Assembly: GCF_964199755.1 (NCBI RefSeq)
Contig: NC_133897.1
Coordinates: 170,304,511-170,368,510 of the forward strand
Direction: 5' to 3'
Length of the DNA: 64,000 nucleotides
DNA from: Larus michahellis
Lineage: Eukaryota > Chordata > Aves > Charadriiformes > Laridae
The position numbers and the translations under genes were made by a program. Positions 46,787 through 58,979 of this stretch are shown here, piece by piece (position 1 is the stretch's first letter; each line of letters starts with the position of its first letter). Below the pieces are notes generated by a model. The model saw nothing but the letters and a program-made list of their open reading frames with translations. It did not search any database and was not told where the DNA came from.

Positions 46787-49700
46787 ATGGCGCCCGCACG
46801 GAAGAAGGGTGGCGTGAGCGCGCGCAAGAGGAAGCTGGCGGCCTTCCTGAAGGACTTCGACCGAGAGGGTAGGCCGCGGCCGGCGGGAGCGGGGTGGGGA
46901 CGGGGAGCGGGCCCCGAGCCCTAGCCCCGAGCCGTTACTGAGCCGTGCGCGTCCCCGCAGTGGAACGGCGGATCGAGCAGATTCGGGCGGACGGGGAGCG
47001 CCTCATCAAGGAGGTGGAGCACCTGTACGACATGGAGATCCTGCGGCTGCCGCCGGAGATCCGCGAGATGAACTGGGTCGAGTACTTCGGTACGGGGCGG
47101 GCGGTGCCGGGCGGTCAGGGGCGTGTTTTCCCTGGGGTAAGGAACCCAAGGGTAGTACAGGAGCAGCCGGGGGCTCCTCTGTCTGGAATCTCTTGGGCTG
47201 TTAGGAAGTGCCGCTCTCTTTGTCTGAGGCCGCTCACTCGCTGCCGAGAAAACTAGTTTGTGCTGGTTTTTTGCACCCTAGTGGTGACGTGTTAAAGTAC
47301 GTCTACCTGCATTGCATGGGCTGTCTCAGATATGTATTGATTTTTTAAAAATGTTTTCTTTTTTAGCTAAAGGAGGAAGCACAAAGGTGTTGGAAGAAGC
47401 AGCAACGGTGGGTTTCTAACATAAACATTAAACTTTCCCGATCGTGTTGTGTACCTCCATAGAAAACGAAGGGTTTCTTGAGTCTGTAGAAGCATTGTAA
47501 TAGCAGAATAGATAAATACTTTCACAAATGCTGCTTTAAGACTTACTAGTAAGCGATGTCTGTTGTATCTAATATAGGACGTGCCTGCTTATACTGCTCC
47601 TTGTTGGTCTTTCCGTACCCGCTTGATTTCACTCCCAGATCCCTGACAGCATACACATTTTTCAGAAAATTAAAGCATTTCTGAATCGGTTGAGCAGCAG
47701 GGCAGCAGTGAAGTGTACTTGCAGCTGCCAAATAAGGCACGTTAGTCCTGAACAGCACGCAGACCTCACCTGTTGTTGTCACCTTCAGAACAACATGAAA
47801 GGTCCTAGTTTGAGCACAGCAGAAAACACGGAGGTATTCTTGCTGTAAAATAGTAAGGGATTTGCTCTACCACTTGGATTTCTCAGAACTATGTGCTACC
47901 AATAATCCTAATGGTGTTGTGACCGTTTTTAATTTTAGGCAGCCTTGGAAATAACAGAAATAAACAAGCTAACAGCAGAAGTTATCCAGACTCCTTTAAA
48001 AATCATCAGGAAAGGTCAGTTTGTTTTAAGCATTGTGATGAGTTCAGTGATATGAAAGCATGCCATGATTTACATACTGCAAATAATAATTCGGTTCTTA
48101 CCTTACACCCTTCAATATATTTAAAGACAGGAAAATAATCCTATGTTTATCTCTACTATCTGCAGTAGCTCATCTTAATTTTATTAAACCTTTCAAAATA
48201 ATTTAAGATAGTGCTCTGTCCACTCAGTAATCTGTCAGGATTACATTGGAATTTGGACTTCAGAAGCAAATTGTTGTCAAAAATGCTTGTAATTGTTTAC
48301 TGTTTACCTCAGCTGCTAACTAATAATGTAAAGTTATTTATTTTCAACTTAGATAATGCTTTCTCTTTCTAGTGGAAAAATCTAAACAGGATATTGAAGC
48401 TATTGAAGAAGAAGGGGAGCCTCCTTTGCTTCCTCTAGCAACGCAAAAACATGATAGCCAGTGTCTTCCAGAGCCAGAAGCTGAAAACATTAATCCCAGA
48501 ACTAAAAAGGTAAATAGCTGCTCTTCGTGATGACTTCATTCCCAATGTATAACCTACTTTCTGAAGTGATGTCTCTGATAATATAGCTGTCCAGGATACT
48601 TTGAGGGGGACTTCAAAACAGGTATTGCTTCCTGAAAGGCCTAGCGACAGGGGAAGGTCACAGAAGCTTGTATGGTGTTTGTTTCTGGACTCTTCTGCCA
48701 TAAAAAGGAGCCTATTGAGACAAACATTTTGTATGGAAGTGTTTTTTCATTGTGGACTCAGCTGTCACGTGGATAGTGAAGTAACTGATTTGGTGAGTAA
48801 TGTGTGTTTCAGGTGAAGGCATCCACTAAAAAAGTGCCAGCGTCCAGGAGCAGAAGAGCTCCTTCAGCGAGAGTGAAGCGCATGAGTAAAAGGTAATAGG
48901 GGATATCTTTTTCACTGAATCTCAGAAATGGAGAATAAGTGTATAGTGCTAATATAACTCCTAAATAGAATGGAATATGGCTTAGTAGGCTGATTGATGT
49001 GGTTGTGCCATGCTATAGGAAAAAAATCAGTGATCTGACAGTGAATGAAAGATGGACAACTTCCTCTCCCGTGATGACCAGCTATTCCTAGCTTTGGGGT
49101 TTACCTTTGATTAGTAAGAAGCTCTGGTTTTCTGTGGTGATAACCTCATTCAAGTCTTTGATAAGATAGTGCTTGTATATTTGTTAAAGGTATTGTTATG
49201 AGGATATGTTTACTTATTTCCCTTTAACAGATCAAGTAAAAACAACTTTATCACGCCAGCTACTGGTAGAATTGTTGATCTCTGTGCTCCAGGAGGTTCC
49301 TCCATGGTCACACCCAAATTTGATTCCAGGTTTGTATTCTGTTGAACGTCTCTGTTAACCTCTCATACGGGGAGTGCCTTTCCAGTTGCTTTATGTATTT
49401 ATCCGTCATGGATTTGCAACATAGTCCTTAGTGGCTCTTTGAACCTGAAATGAAAGACTCTTAGTCAAAGTGCTTTGAGGAATTGCAGTGAAATTATTTA
49501 CTGATAACTTTTTGTTTCAGAATTTTCAAGACACCTGGTTTGCGCATACCTGCAGTAAATGAACGTGTTTACACCATCTCTGCCAATGGCAGCCCCCTTG
49601 CTGACAGCAACGATATCTTCATTACAGTCCCTGTTGGAGGAGGGGAGGTAAATCAGAAACTTTAATCTGTAAAATCTCTGCTGAAGGGATAGGTTGTAAC

Positions 49701-50671
49701 TTCTTGGGGCCCTTAGCAGTTTCATGTCATCCACTCTTGTCTCTTTAGTTGTGCCACTGCAGTTTACCAGGGGATTGATCTAGCTTAAAGAGAACCTTGG
49801 AAGATTTTTAGTTCAAAGTGGGAGCTGCTCCAAGCAGAATGTGGGATGACAACTTGCTGTCCATTTAAGTAACATTTAAAGTATGCTCTGCTCTGGCAGG
49901 GAGATTGTACTAGGTGATCTCCAGGGGTCCCTTCTAACCCCTATCATTCTGTGTGATTCTGTAAAGTAACTTCTGCTGGCAGTAATGTGTTAATGCACTG
50001 CAAGGAAGGTATGACCTGAGCTTCTGGTCACGCTGAATGTAGTTCTCTGCCTGTATGTGGTCTCCTAGTATGCTTGGATTTTTTATTTTTCCCCCATGCT
50101 TCCGGCTACTACAGCTGGCCAAACAGAAAACCTAAGATTTGGGGTTTTTTTCACAGAGCATTCGTTTAGCAGCAAGTGATTTGACCAAGAAGAATCTTCT
50201 TCATCTGAATCCGGAGGCCCAAGGAATTGTGAAGAAGCTATCAGTAAGTCTATGTATTTCTGTGGATCATAACCTGAAGTTGTAAGGCAGTGTTGGCACT
50301 CTGTTGTTAGTCACTGGACTGTTGAGCTGTAATAGAAACTTCTTATTTTCCCCTCGTTGTCTTGTATTTTGGCTCATGTCACTGGTCAAGAAGAAGCATG
50401 AACTGAGAATGGAAGAAGAGGGAGTAGCTACATCACATCTAGCTTAATACAAACTGCGGATAAACCGTACGCTTCTTGAAAAAGAACTGTTGTCCCAAAG
50501 CTTTGTCAATGTTTTGAAAAACTGAATCAACATGAAAGCGTCTTCTACTTCAGGCAGAAGCTGTGAACCGTTGTGGGGTGTAACGTTGTCTCTTAAGAGT
50601 ACCGATTAATTTCTCTTTCTTTCCAGGTTCGTCTCGCACAAGCTTGCAGCGGTGCAAAAACCTATAGATGA
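46787..50671 (+). CDS. CDCA8: CDCA8 (borealin), chromosomal passenger complex subunit
   Basis: Ten coding exons: 46787-46868, 46961-47089, 47367-47407, 47939-48014, 48373-48509, 48813-48892, 49231-49329, 49521-49647, 50157-50243, 50627-50671. All have GT/AG ends and matching phases, giving 300 aa (human 280). The N-terminal part ([44 protein letters not shown]) is the helical region that packs with survivin and INCENP. A basic, Ser-rich middle ([18 protein letters not shown]) precedes [29 protein letters not shown] and a C-terminal domain ([32 protein letters not shown]) used for dimerisation. Borealin targets Aurora B to centromeres. The AIRIM neighbour argues for CDCA8 rather than the second vertebrate borealin gene. 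Confidence 0.96.
49880..49965 (+). mobile_element. Short CR1 3' end in CDCA8 intron 8
   Basis: CTCTGGCAGGGAGATTGTAC, then GGTGATCTCCAGGGGTCCCT and a worn ATTCTGTGTGATTCTGT terminus. About 85 bp of an old CR1. Confidence 0.75.
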
Positions 50672-50815
50672 AACTCAACGAATGCTGACATCCCTCTGTA
50701 AATACAGAATGTTACATTTAGGATTGCTACCTTTAGTTCTTGTTCTAATTTGTGTCTTCCATTAATTTACAGAATGGAAGTTAAAAGCTAATTTTTCTAT
50801 CTTTAATGGGATTAG

Positions 50816-50821
50816 AATAAA
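50816..50821 (+). terminator. CDCA8: CDCA8 polyadenylation signal
   Basis: AATAAA 145 bp after the stop. A second AATAAA at 51234-51239 abuts the LTR and could serve as a distal site. Confidence 0.65.
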
Positions 50822-51240
50822 TTGCCTTTTTTTTAATTCAGGAAACAAAATGCTTTGTTCCCTATTTCCTTTAAGGTTAAGACCAAGATAGAATTATCTT
50901 GGGCTTGCAGACCAGCAAGCTGGGCAGAAAGGCCATTCTGGTACCTTGCAGAAGATGTAAGCAGTGGACACAAGTGGCTGGAGTTTCTATCTGTCTTGGC
51001 AAAGAAAGCAACAGATCAGACTTGTTGCACTTCCTTCCAGGCATGTCCTTTCTCTGCAAATGTGCTTAAAAGGTGATTACTGTCTCAGTATAGTACCTGA
51101 GATACCTAAAGGCAAGTTAGTAGTGCCTGGGACTAAATGGAAAGCTTCTTGTAGTTCATGATGCTGCCGTGAATAGTAGTCCTTTTGTTCTTATAGCAGC
51201 CATTGTAGTTGTAACTGGCTTTGAGGTTTTTGTAATAAAC
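50822..51240 (+). other. CDCA8 3' flank
   Basis: About 420 bp with no repeat or gene recognised. Possibly an extended 3' UTR, given the AATAAA just before 51240. Confidence 0.4.
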
Positions 51241-51757
51241 TGTCATGGTTTAACCCCAGCCGGCAACTAGCACCATGCAGCTGTTCACTCACTCACCACC
51301 TCACCCCCTGACCCCCCAGTAGGGTATGGAGAAGAGGGAGGAAAAAAAGGAAAAATATCCTGATGGGTTCAGATAAAGACAGTTTAATAGAACAGTAACA
51401 AAGAGAAAATAATAATAATGGTAAAACAATATAAAAGGTAAGTGATACAACTACTCACCATCCGATGACTGATTGCCCAACTCGTCCAGAGCAGCAATTT
51501 GTGGATTCCTGCCCTCTGGCCATGCCCTATTTATATACTGAGCATGATGTCTATGGAATGGAATATTCCTTTGGCCAGCTTGTCCTGTCTATGCTCCCTC
51601 TGAGATTCTATGGGAAGCTGAAAAAGTCCTTGACTAAATATAAGCATTACTTAGCAACAGCTAAAACAATACGTTAGCAGAATTATTCTCATAATAAACC
51701 CAAAACACAGCAGCTACTAGGAAGAAAATTAACTCTGTCCCAGCTGAAATCAGGACA
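51241..51757 (-). mobile_element. LTR of the ERVL-like provirus
   Basis: On the minus strand it starts TGTCCTGATTTCAGCTGGGA and ends GGCTGGGGTTAAACCATGAC. It shares the phrase GATAAAGACAGTTTAATAGA (plus strand) with the second LTR. It is the downstream LTR in the sense of the element and looks complete from TG to CA. Confidence 0.75.
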
Positions 51758-51879
51758 GTATCCACCCCTTATTCTGTACCATCTATATCATGCCAGGTCT
51801 TACACTTTTCAATTAATCACCACAACTCTTCCTGTCGTTGACTTTGTGTATGTATATAGATATATATGTATTGCCAGGG

Positions 51880-52620
51880 TTGGTGGTATGAAATTCAACA
51901 AGGCCCAAGGACTGGGTCCTGCACTTGGGTCACACCAATCCCATGCAGTGCTACAGGCTTGGCGATGCCTGGCACAAAAGGATCTGGTGGTGTTGGTCAA
52001 CAGCCGGCTGAATATGAGCCAGCAGTGTGCCCAGGTGGCCAAGAAGGCCAGTAGCATCCTAGCCTGTATCAGGAACAGTGTGGCCAGCAGGACTGGGGCA
52101 GTGACCGTCCCCCTGCACTCAGCACTGGTGAGGCCCCACCTCGAGCCCTATGTCCAGTTTTGGGCCCTTCATGACAAGAAAGACATTGAGGTGCTGGAGC
52201 GTGTCCACAGAAGGACAATGGAGCTGGTGAGGGGTCTGGAGCACAAGTCTTGTGAGGAGCGTCTGAGGGAGCTGGGGGTGTTCAGCCTGGAGAAAAGGGG
52301 GCTGAGGGGAGACCTCGCTCTCTGCAGCTCCCTGAAAGGAGGGGGCAGCCAGGGGGGGTCAGGCTCTTCTCCCAAGGAACAGGACATGGCACAAGAGGAA
52401 GTTTAGATTGGATATTAGGAAAAATTTCTTCACCAAAAGGAACATTAGAAGAGGCTGCCCAGCAGGGCAGTGGTGGAGTCACCATCCCTGGAAGGATTTA
52501 AAAGCCGGGCAGATGCGATGCTGAGGGATGTGGTTTAGTGGTGTTTTTGTCAGTGTTAGGTTGATAGGACTCAATGATTTTAAAGGTCTCTTCCAACCTA
52601 GACAATTCTATATAAATCTA
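51880..52620 (+). mobile_element. CR1 LINE inserted in the ERVL-like element
   Basis: One open frame (51846-52406) reads [54 protein letters not shown] and [21 protein letters not shown] 3' part with CCCTGGAAGGATTTAAAAGC follows, ending near GACAATTCTATATAAATC. It is 5'-truncated before the RT catalytic motif. It lies in opposite sense to the provirus and is the younger of the two. Confidence 0.9.
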
Positions 52621-53462
52621 TCACATAGATATCATTCCCTTAGTCAATGGGCCATCCCTCTAATATGTCCATTGAGTTCATTTAGTCCATGACTTTGGGC
52701 TCCGCCTGTTGTTAGTCTTTCAGGGCAGGAGAGATAGTGTGTAGTGTTGGATCGTTGCATGCTGCATCTGGAGCTTGCAGCTAGTGTATCTGGCCCAGCC
52801 CATGCGCACAGTCCGCAGGTTGAAGATGTCAATCTTGGGAAGGTTGCCGGGCACCAGTTGCTGAAGCTGGTTCTGGTTCCATCACTGCTGCACTTTGTTC
52901 GGTTTCATCAAAATTCATCCTTCATTGGTTTGGGTGATTCTTACTAGAATACCATTGATATAGCATATAGCAACTGTAGTAGTGACGACACATATTGGTA
53001 TTTTAGTAATATCATACAATTTAATTCATTGGCTATTCTCACCCAAAATCGAATCCTCTTGAGGTATAAATCGGACTTTCCCATCCTTCTCCATTGTCCA
53101 CCAAGCACACCCAGGTCCCTGAACAAAAGCAATCCCACAGATGGGTTTGCCTTTGCCTGAGGCAAGACTAACCCCAACTCTCTTCCTTAACATGTTCTTC
53201 ATGTGCACCACGGGGGCTTTATGCCCTTCTGCAGTGTGTGGGAGTTTTGATTGGGCAGGGCCAGCTCCCTTGGTAGATCCCCTGGTGTTAACTAACCAAG
53301 TAGCTTTTGCTAAATGTGTGTCCCAATGTTTTAAGGTCCCAGCACCCATTGCTCTCCATGTAGTTTTTAGCAGTCTATTGTATCGTTCAATTTTCCCAGA
53401 GGCTGGCGTGTGGCAGGGGATGTGATATACCTTCAAGCCCCACTTTGGGCACCAAAAAGGAC

Positions 53463-53735
53463 TGTTGTGGTTTAGCCCCAGCCACCAGCCAAGTGCTATG
53501 TGTCCGCTCGCTCGCTCGTCACCCACCCACCACCCCGGTGGGATGGGGAGGAGGATCAGAAGAAAGAGGTAAAACTAGTGGCTTAGGATAAAGACAGTTT
53601 AATAGAACACCAAAGGAAAAGAATTAACAATAATACCAATAAAATAATACACAAAGTGAGTGATAGATGGTGCAATTGCTCACTGCCCGCAACCCGATGC
53701 CCAGCCTTTTCCTGAGCAGAGACATTGCTTAACTG
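53463..53735 (-). mobile_element. Partial LTR of the ERVL-like provirus
   Basis: It shares GATAAAGACAGTTTAATAGA, the TGGTTTAGCCCCAGCCACCA edge and a CCCACCGC-rich part with the LTR at 51241-51757. Its far border is not clear. Confidence 0.65.
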
Positions 53736-54099
53736 TCATTCTCTTTCCTGTTGTTTTTCAAAACTAAAGCTTCTCCTTCAGCAGAGCTAGAAGATAATGT
53801 TCTCTTGAAAAATGCTACATAATAGGGCAATCCTCAAAACAGCCGCCATCTCCAACCATTCTGAAAATAATTTAACTTGTACAGGCCTTCACTTGAAGGT
53901 GGGCATGAAAGCATCCATTTACAACAGGGTGCCCAAAGAATACACAAAATATCTCAAAACCTACCATGTCTCATTTTTCTTCCATTCCTTTTCTTTGCAG
54001 TTTTATTCTCCTGCCCTTTTCCCAATTTCTTCTTTTTTCCCTTTTCTCAATCCATACACCAAATTAAGCCCAAGTGTAATCCCTCTACCACCTTGAGGC
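53736..54099. other. Unassigned DNA between provirus and CR1
   Basis: Pyrimidine-rich sequence with no gene recognised. It may include more of the LTR or of the CR1 5' region. Confidence 0.35.
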
Positions 54100-54396
54100 T
54101 TTTGAAGCTTTTTAAAGCCAGGAAAAGCGTCCAGCCCGGGCTGGTACCCAGCACTTCCTGGGGAGTGGGACCACTCCCCCCTCATAAAAGAAGTTTTTTG
54201 TGAGGAAGGAAAAAAGCAGTGAGCGGGCAATGCCTGGGCATCACCCACGGAACCACCTGGGAGCACCAGATGAGGGTGTATGTCGGCGAGGCAACAGCAG
54301 CAGCGGGCAGCCACGCAGAGTGCGACGGGTGACTGCGAGTGGAGGAACAAGAGGAGAGCAAGCAGGCAGGCAGGCTAGGTCAACTGCAAAGAAAAC

Positions 54397-55312
54397 ATGG
54401 TCTCTACTTGGTCTGTAGCCAAAGCCAAAAGGAATAAAGTGACCCAAATGGACCTGATGGAGGGACATGCACCCATCCAGGCGATGGGCTGCATGGAATG
54501 TCTGTCACTCTGGCAGGAGGACAGCAAAGACAGCGCCTTTGTGTGCTGTGACCAGGTAAATGATCTGCTCAGCCTGGTGGCTGAGTTTAAGGAGGAAGTG
54601 GAAAGACTGAGGACCGTTTGGGAGTGTGAAAGGGAGATCGATTGGTGGAGGCACACCTGCCATTCTTAGGGAAAAAGCAGCAGGAGGGGGATCCACGAGA
54701 GGTAGAGGATCCCCTGCCCTCTTGTCACCAGGCAGAAGGAGGGGAACTAGGAGAGGATGGGGGGGGGAATGGAAGCAGGTACTTGCTCGGGGCAGCAGAA
54801 GAGCCCCCTCCAGACCCCCCATGCCCCCCCAGGTGCCCGTACAGAACAGATGTGGGCCTCTGGAGATAGATGATGAGGGAACTAAGGATGCTGATAAAGC
54901 CCCATCCAGGGACTTGTCAAAGCAGCCAGCTCCACGCATTAAGACTGCTTCTGTGAAGAGCAGGAGGAGGGCAATAGTCATAGCAGGGTCCATTCTGAGG
55001 GGAACTGAGGGTCCCATATGCAGGCCGGACCCTTCCCACAGGGAGGTCTGCTGCCTCCCTGGGGCCCGTGTTAAGGATATAGCCAGGAAGCTTCCTGGCC
55101 TGATACGGCCCTCCGATTATTACCCTCTTTTGATCTTACAGGCAGACAGTGAGGAGCTGGAGAGTAGAAGTCTGAGGGCAATGAAGAAAGATTTCAGGGC
55201 CTTGGGACAGCTTGTCAAGGGTTCGGGAGCACAAATTGTGTTCTCCTCTGTCCCTCCAGTTTTGGGGACTGATGAATGGGTGAACAGGAAAATTGGACAG
55301 ATCAACACCTAG
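54397..55312 (+). pseudogene. CR1 ORF1 (frameshifted), C-rich domain plus esterase-like domain
   Basis: The first frame (54397-54669) has a Cys-rich part (GCMECLSLWQEDSKDSAFVC) and a coiled-coil-like LSLVAEFKEEVERLRTVWEC. The second frame (to 55312) has the esterase-like domain: VIAGSILRGTEGPICRPDPS, REVCCLPGARVKDIARKL, LGQLVKGSGAQIVFSSVPPV. In CR1 ORF1 the first block is normally VGDSLLRGTEG; here the GDS of the SGNH nucleophile motif reads AGS, so the catalytic block is altered. The frames change near 54630-54669. ORF1 proteins bind RNA and help retrotransposition. Confidence 0.85.
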
Positions 55313-55540
55313 CTCCGAAACTGGTGCTACCAGCAGGGCTTTGGGTTCTGTGATCATAGTTTGATCTACAGGACACTGGGCCTGCTTGCTAAGAATAGGA
55401 AAACCCTATCCCAAAAGGGGAAAAGGGTACTAGGCCAAGAGTTAGCAAGGCTCATGGACAGGGCTTTAAACTAGTATCGAAGTGGGGGGGGGAATAAAAC
55501 CAGGCCCACTAGTAATGAGCCTAGGGATAAAGGGCCAAGG

Positions 55541-58329
55541 ATGGGAGTGAAATCGGTAGCCCAGCTGAAGTGCATCTACACGAATGCACATAGCATGGGC
55601 AACAAACAGGATGAGCTGGAAGCCATTGTGCAGCAGGACAGCTATGATGTAGTCGCTGTCACGGAAATGTGGTGGGATGACTGTCACGACTGGAATGCTG
55701 CGATGAAAGGCTATAAGCTCTTCAGAAGGGATAGGCAAGGAAGGAGAGGCGGGGGTGTGGCTCTGTACATTAGGGAATGTTTTGATTGTATAGAGGTAGA
55801 TTCCAGTGATGATAAAGTCGAGTGTTTATGGATAAGGATGAAGGGGAAGGCAAATAAGGGTGATCTTGTGCTGGGAGTATGCTATAGACCACTCAACCAG
55901 GATGAGGAGACAGATGAAGTGTTCTATAAGCGGCTGGCTGACGTCTTCCAATCGCCAGCCCTTGTTCTGGTTGGGGACTTCAACCTGCCGGGTATCTGCT
56001 GGAAATACAACACAGCAGAGAGCAGGCAGCCTAGGAGATTCCTCGAGTGCATGGAAGAGAACTTCCTGACACAACTGGTAGGTGAGCCTACCAGGGGAGG
56101 TGCCTCGCTAGACCTACTGTTCACAAACAGAGAAGGACTAGTGGGAGATGTGGTGGTCAGAGGTCGTCTTTGGTTTAGTGGTCATGAAATGGTCAAGTTT
56201 TCAATTCGTAGTGACGTAAGGAGGGGGGTTAGCAAAACCTCCACCTTGGACTTCTGGAGGGTGGACTTTGGTTTGTTCAGAACACTGGTTGAGAGAGTCC
56301 CTTGGGAGATAGTCCTGAAGGGCAAAGGGGTCCAGGAAGGCTGGACACTCTTCAAGAAGGAAACCTTAAAGGCCCAGGAGCAGGCTGTCCCCAATGTCAC
56401 AAGTCTAAAGGGCGGGGAAAATGGCCAGTCTGGATGAATAAGGAACTTCGCATGGGACTTAGGAATAAAAGGAGGGTTTATCACCTTTGGAAGAAGGGAC
56501 AGGCAGCTCAGGAGGAGTACAGAGATCTTGTTAGGTTATACAGAGAGAAAATTAGGAAGGCAAAAGCCCAGCTGGAGCTCAACTTGGCCACTAACTTTAA
56601 GGACAACAAAAAAAGTTTTTATAAATACATCAACAAAAAGACAGCCAGGGAGAATCTCCATCCCTTACTGGATGCTGGGGGGAAAGTTGTAACCAATGAC
56701 GAGAAGAAGGCCGAGATACTTAATGCCTTCTTTGCCTCTGTCTTTAATAGTCAGACCAGCTATCCCCAGGGTGCTCAGCCTCCTGAGCTGGAAGATAAGG
56801 ATGGAAAGCAGAACAACCCACCCGTAATCCAGGAGGAAGTAGTCAATGATCTGCTTCTGCACCTAGACGCACATAAGTCTATGGGGTCGGATGGGATTCA
56901 CCCAAGAGTACTCAGGGAGCTGGCGGGAGAGCTCACCAACCCTCTCTCCATCATTTATCAACAGTCTTGGTCAACAGGGGAGGTACCAGATGACTGGAGG
57001 GTGGCTAATGTGATGCCCATCTACAAGAAGGGTCATAAGGAGGATCTGGGGAACTACAGGCCTGTCAGCCTGACCTCGGTACCAGGAAAGATCATGGAGA
57101 GGACCATCTTGAGTGAGCTCTCACGGCAAGTGCAGGGCAGCCAAGGGATCAGGGCCAGCCAGCAGGGGTTTAGGAAAGGGAGGTCCTGCTTAATCAACCT
57201 GATCTCTTTGTATGACCATGTGACCCGCCTTCTGGATGCAGGGAAGGCTGTGGACGTTGTCTGGCTGGACTTTGGTAAGGCCTTTGACACCATCCCCCAC
57301 AGCATTCTCCTGGAGAAGCTGACGAATCATGGCATAGACAAGTGTACTCTTTGCTGGGTTAAAAACTGTTTGGATGGCTGTGCCCAGAGAGTTGTGATTA
57401 ATGGGGTGAAATCCTCTTGGTGGCCAGTCACCAGTGGTGTCCCTCAGGGCTCAGTTTTGGGGCCAGTTTTGTTTAATATCATTATCAATGATCTGGATGA
57501 GGGGATTGAGTACATCCTCAGTAAGTTTGCAGACGACACCAAACTAGGTGGGAGTGTTGATCTGCTGGAGGGAAGGAAGGCTCTCCAGAGAGACCTGGAC
57601 AGGCTGGATCGATGGGCCAAGGCCAACTGTATGAGGTTTAATAAGGCCAAGTGCTGGGTCCTGCATTTCAGTCACAACAACCCCAAGCAGCACTACAGGA
57701 TTGGGGCAGAGTGGCTGGAAAGCTGCCCAGCAGAAAAGGACCTGGGGGTGCTGGTGGACGGCCAGCTTAACATGAGCCAGCAGTGTGCCCAGGTGGCCAA
57801 GAAGGCCAACAGCATTCTGGCTTGTATCAGGAATAGCGTGGCCAGCAGGAGCAGGGAAGTGATGGTGCCTCTGTACTCGGCACTGGCGAGGCCTCACCTC
57901 GAGTGCTGTGTTCAGTTCTGGGCCCCGCTGTACAAGAGGGACATTGAGGTGCTGGAGCGTGTCCAGAGGAGAGCGACCAGGCTGGTGAGGGGTCTGGAGA
58001 CCAGGGCATATGAGGAGAGGCTGAGGGAGCTGGGCATGTTTAGTTTGGAGAAGAGGAGGCTGAGGGGAGACCTCATTGCCCTCTACAACTCCCTGAAAGG
58101 AGGGTGCAGAGAGGTGGGTGTTGGCCTCTTCTCCCAGGTGAATAATGACAGGCCCAGAGGAAATGGTCTGAAGTTGCGGCAGGGGAGGTTTAGATTAGAG
58201 ATTAGGAAGAATGACTTTACTGAAAGAGTGGTCAGGCACTGGCACAGCCTGCCCAGGGAAGTGGTTGAGTCACCATCCCTAGAGGTATTTAAGAAACGTC
58301 TAGATGTGGCACTTCAGGGCATGCTCTAG
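55541..58329 (+). pseudogene. CR1 ORF2 (endonuclease-RT), one frameshift
   Basis: Frame 1 (55541-56437) is the apurinic-type endonuclease: [92 protein letters not shown]. Frame 2 (56302-58329, 675 codons) is the [87 protein letters not shown], catalytic [29 protein letters not shown]. The shift lies between 56302 and 56437, outside the catalytic domains. The RT frame itself has no stop. Confidence 0.93.
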
Positions 58330-58422
58330 TGACAGGGATTGTAGGGGCTTTTTTTGGTGTGTGTATGGTTGGACTCGATGATCTCAAAGGTCCTTCCCAA
58401 CCATGTAGATTCTATGATTTTT

Positions 58423-58979
58423 TGGGGTGAATAGAAAGATGTCTGTGTGTGTGTGTCTCGGGGGGGATGATGACATCATTTGGGGCACCCCAGTGTCATT
58501 GGAGCAGCGATGATGCAGCGGAGGAGCAGGTGAGTGAGGGATGGGGGTGTGAGGGTCTCCCAAAAGAGGTGGGTCACGGCCCCAAAACGTCTGAAAATTC
58601 TTGGCATGCATTAAAAAATGTGAAAACCCGTAACTATGGGCATGAGGCATTGAAATAGAGAACAATCTCTCATTTATATATGAGAAATATATATATTGAG
58701 AAATAATATTAATTTATGTATCTAAAATAAGTTCAAAATAAAAAACTTTGTCTCTAAGGATTCTATGCTTCTGTGTTTCTATGTTATATAAAAGATCCTA
58801 GAATATAAAAATACTTTAAAAAATGTATTTATAAAGATATTATTGTCAAAATATATGTGTAAGCAGACAGTCTAAATAGATATTCTGTATCATAAGTGTT
58901 AATGTATAAGTCTAAGCAGATCTTCTATATAAGCGGAAACAGATAACAAATTCCCTAAACATATATATGTGTGTAAATA
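58423..58979. other. AT-rich unassigned DNA
   Basis: Contains TG and TATA-type simple runs (58440-58460, 58680-58700) and no gene. It lies between the CR1 and a CpG island. Confidence 0.4.

Larger units (their letters stand above)
51241..53735 (-). mobile_element. Broken ERVL-like provirus (fossil)
   Basis: Two LTRs of one family in the same orientation (51241-51757 and about 53463-53735) flank a reduced internal region. Next to the right-hand LTR the minus strand retains integrase-type sequence (HTPASGKIERYNRLLK, HLAKATWLVNTRG, an integrase C-terminal-like region). Most of the internal genome is absent and the copy is clearly broken in several ways. A CR1 has inserted into it. The LTR-to-LTR difference looks large by eye, so it is old. 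The family is named from LTR pattern and integrase type. Confidence 0.75.
54100..58422 (+). mobile_element. Nearly full-length CR1 LINE (about 4.3 kb)
   Basis: It contains a 5' GC-rich leader, ORF1, the complete ORF2 (endonuclease plus RT) and a 3' end of GATTCTATGATTTTTT type. It is by far the longest CR1 here. The coding parts need only about two frame changes to be followed through. The 5' border is approximate, since the leader has no sharp edge; the ORF1 ATG is at 54397. Confidence 0.9.
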
